64,000 nucleotides of DNA. Origin: Sporodiniella umbellata (taxonomy: Eukaryota > Mucoromycota > Mucoromycetes > Mucorales > Rhizopodaceae). Below are positions 11,487-20,922 of the stretch, piece by piece. Below the pieces are notes generated by a model. It was not told the DNA's origin. It worked only from the letters and a program-made list of their open reading frames with translations, and ran no database searches. The first letter of the stretch is position 1; the number at the start of each line of letters is the position of its first letter. Both the position numbers and the translations under genes were made by a program. Where the stretch lies: the NCBI GenBank assembly GCA_025677835.1, contig JAIXMR010000003.1:1-64000 (forward strand), read 5' to 3'.

Positions 11487-13805
11487 GGTAAGAGATGACT
11501 TGGAATAAAGAAAGAGTGAATATTTAGTTCTTTTTGTTTTGGTCCTCTTTTAGGTGTATCATGATAGAAGGAGGCTGGGTTTTTTGTTCTAAAAAAAAAA
11601 GTTAAGCCCAAGGGCTTGTGCTACTGTTTATTAGCCTGGTTTTCGGATCTTTTCTATTTCAATATCTTTTTTTTTTCTTTTTGGAAATCAACAAAATTAC
11701 CATTTCGGGCTTTTTCTTGTTTTCGCTTTCGGACTTTGTATGCTCCTTTTAATAACAAACAAAACCAGTAAAAGGTGGCCGTAATTTTTGCGTTTGTTGT
11801 ATATTTTACTTTGTGTAGTATTTAAAGCACTAACAACAAAAACTTAGTATCAAATGGTATAAGTTGTATACACTGTCAGAAAGAAAGTAACATCTGTTGA
11901 CATCAGCAAGCTATATGCATTACACTATTCTTTAAACAAACGAAAATAGTTCAAGAGAATACCGCTTTTAAAAGATATGTTATCATGTTAGTTTCATCGG
12001 ATAATTGTGTGAGGTTATATGATGCTTTTAAATAGTTGGAGAAATAAATCAAAGTAAAAAGTTGATATAGAAAAGAAAGAGCAAGTAGTTTACAGGCTAC
12101 AATGGACTTGAAAGGTCATTCCCTTTCTTAAGTCTATCTAAAGACCACTTTATGGTGCCTACAAAACAAGCGTAAAAATAAGGCAATCTACTTTCTGAAG
12201 GCTAACATTAACATCAGGGTCTGCCTTTTTTGCCACAGCTTCATTGGCTTTTTCTAGTAACTTCTTTCCTGTGTTCTATTTTCTTTTGCTTTTCGTGATT
12301 GAGAGAGAAAAAGCGACAATATGTTGGCTTATGTGACTTGTAGATTTATTTCAGTGTGCACACCCGGCTGTTTGTTGAAGAGTTGCTTTTGATGCGCCCA
12401 TAGTCGTGGGTAAAGGGAAACCATTTAATCAACCTTTAGTTTCTAGGAAGAACAAAAAGCTTATATGGATACAAGATACGCGGTACGCCCCATCCAGAGA
12501 AAAAATCTCGTAAATTTCTGTACATACGCTTACTCCGCTTCTACTTCGCTTACTTCAAGAGCTCAATGATATACCAAGCGATGAAGAAGCGGTTGATGTT
12601 GGCTTACCTAAAGTTTGGTTGGTTAAGTCATGCTGAAAATGACTTTTTTAAAAGAGAGTTCAACTGAGAGTCTTTCAAAATGATGGATTCTCGAAAACCA
12701 AAATACTGTAAAATTTCGTTTTTAACACCATTACCACACTAATATTATAGAATTATAAATATGTCATTCATCATTCTTAGAGTAATAGAATTCTCTTTCA
12801 GTACCTTTTTTTTTGAAAAAAAAAAAAACAAAAAATTCGTAGCATTTCTCAAAAACCTCTGAGTTTTTATTGGTTTACATATTTTCTTACGGTCCTCACC
12901 ATCTAAGGTGAAGTTGGTTTTACTAAAGAGTTTTCCATATATGTAGTTTTGAGGTGCTTTACAAAGCAAATATTCAGGCGTCGAGGTGAAAGGATATAAA
13001 TGCAATTATGTTTTGAAGGGTGAACAAAAGCGATTCCTAACGGCTTATGTGAGGCTAGTATTATGGAGAAAGAAAAAGAAATATGTGTAAAGAGCACACT
13101 GATAAAACGATCTTTAACGTAGATGATGAGTTTAATTGTATGTTTATAGCGTTTGCGTGTTTTTCTTTGCTAAAACTTCTATAGTAAGACATATACATAA
13201 TAAATTCGTTAATAAAATTTAAAACTTTCGAAGCTTTCTATTTTATTGAGAACAAAATGTATATCAGTTCCATCATAACTGGTTGTTTATCATTATGGAG
13301 TATATAACGCAAAAGAAAATAATCAGATCAAAACCAAAAAGCGATCCAAACCACCTTTGCAAGTTTCAAGACTCTATCAAAAGAAGGATAAAAAGATTAG
13401 GTACTGGTTAAGCCCACATATTTAAGTTAAAGGTTGATTAAGTGATTTTTAGAGACTTGATTCATGCAAGTAAAAAATATTTATAGATGACTGTTTTAAG
13501 CTATTGGGGTTATAGAGTTATAAACCTAAACAAGAGTATGCCCAAAGCATTTTCTTAATATTTATTTTTATATATTTATATAAAAACACACAGTGTGGTT
13601 CCCTCCAGATAATATCTCATATCTGTAACTTGTAGCCAGAATGAGTTTGGGTTGGCTATTTCTTGCATATGTAAAATAAAAGGGCAAATTCGATTGCCTT
13701 TTTATTGTCTTTGTTTACAAAATAATGCTTGTAACCAAAAATTGGGGCAAATAAGGAGAGAGAATATGTACCAATAAAGTAACTCTTCAAGAGAGTTAAG
13801 CAATT
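11487..13805. other. Gene-poor AT-rich interval
   Basis: A 2.3-kb interval without an intact gene. The only coding-like signal is the decayed frame at 12379-12636, listed separately. The rest holds short frames without family signatures and A/T runs. Confidence 0.5.
12379..12636 (+). pseudogene. Decayed coding relic, unidentified
   Basis: A single frame reads as ordinary protein for about 86 codons, interrupted by one TAA at 12511-12513. The first half contains APIVVGKGKPFNQPLVS and DTRYAPSRE, the second ELNDIPSDEEAVDVGLPKVW. Amino-acid composition and balanced codons differ from the surrounding AT-rich noise. No ATG opens the frame, a stop precedes it closely, and no splice sites rescue it. 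I do not recognise the family. It could also be an exon of a gene I failed to assemble. Confidence 0.3.
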
Positions 13806-14321
13806 TTAATACGTAGAGACACAGGTTGATCCATCTATGAATTCCCTATAAAGAAAAGTTAGTAATTTTTAAAGTTTCAGTAAAAAGACAACAACTACCA
13901 TTCATCATCAGCTATATCATTCATCATTTCATACTTTGATATAGCAAGTATGACATTATCTAAAGCGGTTTGTACAGAAGTAATGGAGTCACCATCGTTT
14001 ACAGACCAAAGGTGCTCTGAAAGAAGATCTTTACAGTTAAAGCATTGTTCGTATATTTCCTTTGGATATTATTAAAGTCCGTCACTTGCTTTGTTAACAG
14101 AAATTTAGAAAGTACATACCTGGACGGTTTCGTTTGATTTAGCTTGACGAGGCTCAATCATTTCAAGCATATCTACAAGCAAAGAGCTTGCTTTTTCGGA
14201 GCTTGCAATGGTCTCTTCTAAGCTCATGTTGAAAGGCATGGTCTGAAGATTATTAGCAAATAGCTCTGTGTCATTCAAATACCTTAGAAACAGTATATCC
14301 AGCTACGATACAAGAAGACAT
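13806..14321 (-). CDS. Small GAT-domain-like protein
   Basis: Exons 14321-14283, 14242-14120, 14059-13899 and 13845-13806 give about 120 residues. The body runs from SLEETIASSEKASSLLVDMLEMIEP through EIYEQCFNCKDLLSEH to ALDNVILAISKYEMM. This pattern of three amphipathic helices resembles the GAT domain of GGA/TOM1-type endosomal sorting adaptors, but the VHS domain and clathrin-box tail are absent. The last intron (13898-13846) has a strong ACTAAC branch site and TTTCTTTATAG acceptor. If it is retained, the protein stops after a Trp at 13898-13900. The first exon is short and less certain. A role in ubiquitin or cargo binding is inference only. Confidence 0.5.
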
Positions 14322-15376
14322 TTTAATAGAATTGCTTGATCAGGTCTTTGTCGATTTTTTTTCTGAAGAAAGTCTTCAAAGAGTTTAAGGAAAAGAAAAG
14401 AAGAAACGAAAAAAAAAACAAAAGGAGGTTTTTTTTTATAAGAACACCATCATGAAAAATTAAGCAAAATAAAGTAAAAATGAAAAACCGAAAAAACTCA
14501 CATGTAAATTTTGCATGTTCAACAGGCAGCCCTTTTGTTCAAGGACGTGTGAAAATAATGACTTTTTCTTTTTTTTAAAAAAAAGCCTAAGCTCGATTTG
14601 CTGACAAAAACATAGGCCTGGTCCACAAATCCGTTAGTTTCGTTTCTTTCGCTTTTATTTTTTTATTGGAAATAATATAAACTGAAACCTTTTTGCGTAT
14701 TGTATTGCAAATAGTATTTGGCTGCACTTATAAATTACTTCAAGAGATGAGTGCTGCATGTATGTATGAAAGGTAAAGCTTATTTTGTATCATCTGACTG
14801 ACTTTTATGTTTAATTGTCTTTGCGCTCTATTTTCGATAAAAGAAAAAAATTATGGGTGGAGAAAACAAGGTATGGTTATCCCTCCCTTACAGGGTGTAT
14901 ATCTCAACTACAAAAGGGACAATGGTAGCTGCAGACAAAAAGCTTAGATTTCTCATAAATATAAGCCTACATTCAGGCCATATTCCTTTTTTGAGTGTAC
15001 TATAGCGGCGAGTAGCTGTGAATTGACTACTGTGCACCGTTTTATTAGAGGCTGTTTTTTTGTTTAAAAAAAGCTACACAAAGTATCAGACAGTAGGCCT
15101 ACTTTAATCCCAGAAGTTGTCCTGAACTTGTACTGAACAAGTAACTAAAAACACCACTAAAAAAGCGAAAGCAAATTGTGCAAGTGTGTAAGTTTTTTCC
15201 TTAAATTTTTTAATAGTATCGTTTACTTATACATAGACTCCCTCAAATTCAAGCAAAACAAAACAAAGATATTTTACAGCCTAAATAATTCTCGTTTTTG
15301 ATTTTTGATTACCTCTGAGAAATTTAAAGAGCTACATTTGAAATTATTTTTATTGGTTTAAAAAGTTTTATATTAT

Positions 15377-15407
<31 letters not shown>

Positions 15408-15532
15408 CGTTTTCTTTTATCCTTCTGCTTTTTTTTTGTTATCGTTGTTAAAAGAAAAGGAAAAGAAAACAAAAAGAAAGCAGCTTTCTTCTAGACCATT
15501 TCTCAAAAAAAGATTTTCTTTGACTACTGCTT
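14322..15532. other. Intergenic region with long T run
   Basis: No gene is seen. It holds TAGGCCT at 14613-14619, the 12-bp palindrome AGTAGGCCTACT at 15092-15103 and a T run of about 30 at 15378-15407, the last 125 bp upstream of the next start codon. Confidence 0.45.
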
Positions 15533-18253
15533 ATGTCTTACAGAAAAGAAAGATCACCTTATCATCATCGCCCAGAGGTGTTTGAAAGACTGGGGCCATC
15601 AGGTGATGACAATAGGTATTACCACCAGCAACCCTTGCCTCCACCGCACCCTTCTTATTATTACGATACACCAAGACGTGACATGGGGCTAAGGATTGCA
15701 TCCAGACATCATTACTATGATAACCGTACTTCCTCTTCGCCAAGTTCCCGATACTATCCTGAAAAGCAGCAACTTAATTTTGTCAAAGAAAGAACAAGTA
15801 AGCCTACTATATCCTTTGTACCCAACAGAAGCAGTAGAAGTAGGAGCAATGGTAGAAGCAGTAGTAGGAAAAGGGATGAACGTGTTCTAGATGAGCCTAA
15901 AGAGGATAGAAACCGCGAAAAAACAGCTCGCTCAATTCAAATCACAGTCGACAGGGAATTACCAGAGAAAGAGGTTTCCAAAAGACCTGGCGATTCTGTC
16001 TCTAGAAAAATCACCATGCAGCCACAGGAATCGTCCCCTACAGAACCAGCTGCTATACGTAAAAAATCCTTGAGCGATCTCAAGATATCTACTCGAAAAA
16101 CAGCAGAGGAAAGTATTCTAAAAAAAACACAGGACTACTCAAAAAAGATAAAACAATTGGAAAGGACAGCTAGTGAAAAGACAAAAACGCTCCAAGAGCT
16201 TCAGCAACTGAAAGAAACTGAAATTCGCGCTCAGTTCAACAAAGAGTCTGACTGCGTTCGTAGCGACATTCTGGAAATAGAGGCTATGACGAAGGAAGGC
16301 AAAGAAAAGCTCGACAGCTTAATAGAGCAACTCGAAAAAAACCCAGGCAAAGTGCGACGTGACCACCTTTTTCGAGAGATGGAACACTCCAAAAAAATGG
16401 CAAGCACACTAGACGAGCAGCTGGTAGATCAGAGGAAAGTCCTGGAGGACTTGACCAAAAAATTCAATGATGACCTTGAATCAAACACTATTTACTATCA
16501 ACAGAAAATAGAATCGTCTCGCAAAATTTTTGAAAAAGAAAAGTATAATATTACAACTGCCTACGAAAAGAGTGTACAAGAGCAAGAAATGCCAGACACG
16601 GGTCTTCCTACACCTTCCCCAAGTATTTCTGATCTACAGGATACCATGAGCATATCATTCCTAAATAGAAAACTAGAGCAACCAGAGTCTACCTCAAATG
16701 CTCAAGATGTACCTCTCCCTCCTAAAAAGTCTCCTTTGAAGTCACAGGGCACACCAGATAAAAGGCAACCTGAAAAAAAACCGAAACACGACACGCCCAA
16801 GTTTGATATACCATCGCTGGCTCAAAATGAGCGAACACTAGAAAGACAACCAAAGCAGAATCCCAAGTCTCATACTGGATCAAAACCTGTTGCAACCATA
16901 TCTCAGCATACTCCGGATTGCCAATCACCCAACGCAAGAATTGAACCTAAGCATCAGCCCAAAGTTGAATTTAAACTTCAACAAAAGCAAGTAAGCTTGC
17001 CATCCACCTCTATCTCCCTTACATTGGTTTCAAAAGAGTCCAATGAACCGAAACCCAATAGTAAGGCAAAAATGGAAGAACTGTATAACAAGGATCGTGA
17101 TGAGAGCGCATCAAACCAGCCCGTACCTTCAACTACGCCAAAGCCGATGCAAGCGCTTGAAAAAGAAACTGAGTCTACTAAAATTCCTGAAATCATTATG
17201 TCTGAAGCACCGACTATAATTAACAGCTCTCTTGATCCAAAAGAAAAAGGAGAAGCTAGACAAAAAGCTTCTAAATATTTTGAAACGAAAGATGTAGTAG
17301 GCTTTCCCACGCTTAAAAAGCAATCTGAAGAGTTAGACAAAGAAAAACCTACAAAAAGAAGGAGGGTTTTTTCAAGCAATTCTGAGGATTCGTTTTCAGC
17401 CGCTCTAAATCGGAGTAAAAAAGCAAAGGAAGGGCTTCAAAATCCGTCAAATAAACAGTACAAGACTCAAGTGCTTCATGCTTCGTTTCCTGAAGCAGAA
17501 AACGCTCCAGGCTTGTTAAGAATACAGACGACGTCACTTCAAATTAGTAATAATTTGCCGAAAACAAGCAAGGATTTTACCAGCAGCATGGATGCTACAG
17601 CTAACATTCAGCAAAAAGACGACACTCATCAGCTTCAACAAAAAGAAGACAGTCCTTGCCTACGAGGCCAAAGAACGATGCAACAGGAAGTAGATAAAAT
17701 TAAATTACCTCCGTTTTCTACCTGTTCTCCCACAACTCAGACCTTGACAAAAGATGTGATTCATGCTCCTCTACAATCAAGGTTTTTGCCTATTGACGAA
17801 AGGGACGACGTAGTAATGGATGTGGTTGTTTGTAAACCGTGGATCCAAAAGGCAACCGCTCTGGAGCCTGGTTCCTTAGGGCTATCTAGCTCTCCAGAAA
17901 CTACACCGTTTACTTCAAAATCAGATGTATCGACATCTCATGCACTGTCGGCTACTCAGATGGATATAAAACGAACGGAGCTATCGCCATCGAGGCATAA
18001 CGTCAACGTAGAATCCACGAAAACGAGTGAAATAACGTCAAAAATATTGCATAAAACGAGCAAAGCCTCAAAGCCCGATGATGCATCTTCTCTTACTTCT
18101 CAGGTTGTTGCAAAACCGGTAGATACAGAGGATGCCACAACTTCTGAAATTTTGCGTACAGAGCTCTTAAAAGATTGGAAAATCACTTTACTTCCTAGTG
18201 GTGAATTTATTTACAAGCACAAGATAACAAACGAAACACGAGAAACGCTATAA
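15533..18253 (+). CDS. Large coiled-coil protein with SR-rich N-terminus, unknown
   Basis: Single-exon frame of 906 residues starting at an ATG after a long pyrimidine tract. I do not recognise the family. Residues 1-110 are rich in Tyr, His, Pro, Ser and Arg (RSSRSRSNGRSSSRKR), as in nuclear RNA-associated proteins. Residues about 170-350 are strongly coiled coil (Glu/Lys/Gln/Leu heptads). The middle is disordered and Pro/Ser/Lys-rich, with basic patches such as KPTKRRRVF that look like nuclear localisation signals. The last about 30 residues, with DWKITLLPSGEFIYKH and TNETRETL, look like a WW domain that keeps the first Trp, the G-E-F-I-Y strand and the T-x-x-T turn but lacks the second Trp. 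A nuclear scaffold is plausible but unproven. Confidence 0.75.
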   Translation: MSYRKERSPYHHRPEVFERLGPSGDDNRYYHQQPLPPPHPSYYYDTPRRDMGLRIASRHHYYDNRTSSSPSSRYYPEKQQLNFVKERTSKPTISFVPNRSSRSRSNGRSSSRKRDERVLDEPKEDRNREKTARSIQITVDRELPEKEVSKRPGDSVSRKITMQPQESSPTEPAAIRKKSLSDLKISTRKTAEESILKKTQDYSKKIKQLERTASEKTKTLQELQQLKETEIRAQFNKESDCVRSDILEIEAMTKEGKEKLDSLIEQLEKNPGKVRRDHLFREMEHSKKMASTLDEQLVDQRKVLEDLTKKFNDDLESNTIYYQQKIESSRKIFEKEKYNITTAYEKSVQEQEMPDTGLPTPSPSISDLQDTMSISFLNRKLEQPESTSNAQDVPLPPKKSPLKSQGTPDKRQPEKKPKHDTPKFDIPSLAQNERTLERQPKQNPKSHTGSKPVATISQHTPDCQSPNARIEPKHQPKVEFKLQQKQVSLPSTSISLTLVSKESNEPKPNSKAKMEELYNKDRDESASNQPVPSTTPKPMQALEKETESTKIPEIIMSEAPTIINSSLDPKEKGEARQKASKYFETKDVVGFPTLKKQSEELDKEKPTKRRRVFSSNSEDSFSAALNRSKKAKEGLQNPSNKQYKTQVLHASFPEAENAPGLLRIQTTSLQISNNLPKTSKDFTSSMDATANIQQKDDTHQLQQKEDSPCLRGQRTMQQEVDKIKLPPFSTCSPTTQTLTKDVIHAPLQSRFLPIDERDDVVMDVVVCKPWIQKATALEPGSLGLSSSPETTPFTSKSDVSTSHALSATQMDIKRTELSPSRHNVNVESTKTSEITSKILHKTSKASKPDDASSLTSQVVAKPVDTEDATTSEILRTELLKDWKITLLPSGEFIYKHKITNETRETL

Positions 18254-19499
18254 GCCTTTCTATTATCCCAGTCCCTTAATATTTTCCCTAGTCATTATTC
18301 AAAATGTACCTTCATCTGCAATCTTTATCTACTATCAACCCCTTTTGTCATACTAACATCTATTACCTACTTCTTTGTGCATATTCCCTTTTTATCCTCT
18401 GCTTTTCCTCAAGAAAAAAGAAACTAAATGTATCAGTAAATGAAATGTACATCACGATCTATGCCTGTCTATGTAAGTATATGCAAACTTACGCTGTGTC
18501 TGCAAAAATCTTTCTCTGGGCCCTGTATTTGTTTCCAAAAAAAGAAATGCCGCAAAAAGAAAAGTTTAAATTTTTTATTTTTTGTGCGCCTACATTGTAG
18601 TCTTTTATATATATAACGTTAAAAGTCTTAAAAAACGCTGACTTTGCACACTGTTTTATTGTAGGCTTTTTTTTATCCAAAGAATATAATAACATCTATA
18701 GGAGATAAAGGAGCTGGCTAAGAAAATCGCAGAAAACTATAAAGGAAACAGTTATCAGTCGAAAGTTTGTATCACTTTTAGAGTTTTTGCATTGAAGACT
18801 ATCTCTTGTTTTGTAACACTTCAAGTTTGAGATATGGACTGTTTATGATACACTTTTTTTTTTAATTATTTATTTGAATATATCTATGCAAATTATCAAG
18901 GAACTAGGCATTTAATGCCTTTTGCCTTTAAACTTTTGTATTACTTGGTTTTATAATAAGAGAAAGCAAGTATTGTGAATCGTTTCTCTAACAATACAAG
19001 GTGCGCCTAAAATGGCTGTTTTACAAATGTTCAGCACTATTTCTCAAATGATTTTTTAAGTTTGTCTTACCTTGCACATCATTTTATTGTACGCGCACGA
19101 AGCGTTTTTGAGTGATAGCCCGCTTTTTTAAAGCCTTTTTGTTTTTGTACTATAAACTGTTACAACCTAATCTACAAAAAAAAAAAGCACTCTAAAATCT
19201 CAAAGATGAAGCGTTCGGCGGTATTTATGAATTGGTAATCTCGCTAGTGCGAGTTATAACAAATAGTTTTACCTTCTTTTTCTGTCGTCCCCCTCTTCTA
19301 TTCCCAGCAAAATTCTTTAAAGAGAAAGTTTGCACCTAAAAAAAACTTGCTGAGCTTACACCAAATATCAAATAAAAGCGTGGTTTCGTGAGAATTAAAG
19401 AAACGTTATACACAAATGTCTATTTTATGTGACTAAAATGTTTATGCGCAATGCTGTAAAGATAATCTTAGATTGCAGTTTTCAAAACTCCGTTTAGCA

Positions 19500-19683
19500 C
19501 TTTCTGAAAACGAAGATTGGTATAGACGAAACAATAAGCAAGAAAGAAAAAAGGCCATCAAGGCATAAACAAAGGTTAAAAACAGAGCTGCCACTTTCAA
19601 AGGTCTTTTCAAAAAAAAAAAAAAATTAACTGGGTGGGCTTTTACTCTTTTTTTCTTTGAATTTGAAAGAGCATGAGCGATTG
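19500..19683 (+). repeat. Left arm of long inverted repeat
   Basis: 184 bp that match, in reverse complement, 20245-20429 almost base for base. The visible differences are one A/G change near the inner end and a length difference in the A-run. It starts at CTTTCTGAAAACGAAG and ends at the CGATTG inner border. Homology stops sharply at both ends. Confidence 0.9.
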
Positions 19684-20244
19684 CAAAATAATGGTTATGA
19701 AAACAAAGCGTAAATCATACATACACTTTTTTTTTTTGACAGTCAAAAACTAGGTATCAAACCAACAGTATGTCAGAATATTTAAGAATTAGCCACCATC
19801 ACAAACTAGATATTTGAGATACTGTTAGAAAGCCTAAGGGTTATAAATATAACAACATCTACGTTATCTCACATGTTATGGCTATAAATAACAGCTGAAG
19901 CCTTCGACTAACTATACTAATTTAAATATAAGTAGTTATAACTGTATAATATAAAGTGATAGACGGCTTGATGGCAAACGTGCAGATGTCTTACCTATCT
20001 GAACTACTGAACTGTTACAACCAATTTTTATTCAAAAATCAATAGCAAGCCTTATTCTCCTCTAGCTGCAACGGGGTGCTTCAGAACAGAACATATTAAT
20101 TGTTAGAGCTGAAATATAAAGCATCCTACTACTATATCAATACATGAGCTTGCTTTAAAGCTATTGATAGGTATAATCATTGAAATTATAAATGTTCCAT
20201 ACTGTCCTCATCACCATTGTTTTGTAGATGTATTTTTTCCTCTA

Positions 20245-20429
20245 CAATCGTTCATGCTCTTTCAAATTCAAAGAAAAAAAGAGTAAAAGCCCACCCAGTT
20301 GATTTTTTTTTTTTTTTTGAAAAGACCTTTGAAAGTGGCAGCTCTGTTTTTAACCTTTGTTTATGCCTTGATGGCCTTTTTTCTTTCTTGCTTATTGTTT
20401 CGTCTATACCAATCTTCGTTTTCAGAAAG
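20245..20429 (-). repeat. Right arm of long inverted repeat
   Basis: Reverse complement of 19500-19683 with very high identity. The inner edge is CAATCG and the outer edge CAGAAAG. The flanking sequences diverge immediately. Confidence 0.9.
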
Positions 20430-20815
20430 CGTCAAATGAACTTTTAAAAACCGTAATGTAGGACCGCGAACACTGGATTAGTGGTTTTATCTAAATTGAT
20501 CGCGGCTTTGAGTTTATTTATTTTGTCCTCATCTATTGTATCACTTGCTTCTTAATTCAGTCATACAAGTATGCGCATACTATTTGCGTCATGGTATGAG
20601 CCATTACTTACTGTGTCTTAAAAGAACGTATTCGATTTCAACCAAAAAAACAAAAAAAGAACGAAAAGCTAAGATAATGCTCTACACTACCCTCTTATTT
20701 TTCTTATTGAAACTCGTTCCCCTATTTTTTTTGGCTGTTTTTATTTGTAAATGATGTTTTGTATGTCCTAAAAAGAAAAAAGACAGAGAGAAGGATGGGC
20801 AAGGCGGTTTTTGTT

Positions 20816-20846
<31 letters not shown>

Positions 20847-20922
20847 GGGCTCTTGTTTAATCAATCATTTAAGGCGATTATTTGGTTGTAAATCAAGATT
20901 AAATACTAAAAAGCCAGAAACT

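Larger units (their letters stand above)
19500..20429. mobile_element. Possible MITE-like or foldback element
   Basis: A 930-bp unit made of 184/185-bp inverted arms and a 561-bp AT-rich centre without a reading frame. Foldback and MITE-type DNA elements have this architecture. No transposase and no clear target-site duplication next to the arms are visible, so mobility is inference. A transcript across it would fold into a long double-stranded hairpin. Confidence 0.45.
18254..20922. other. Gene-free interval containing a palindromic element
   Basis: About 2.7 kb with no supported coding region. The distinctive structure is the pair of near-identical inverted repeats at 19500-19683 and 20245-20429, listed separately. 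A T run of about 28 ends at 20847. Confidence 0.5.

Noticed and set aside
19700..20240. Coding content inside the palindromic element
   Set aside because: All frames of the central 561 bp are interrupted by stops. No transposase motif is seen.
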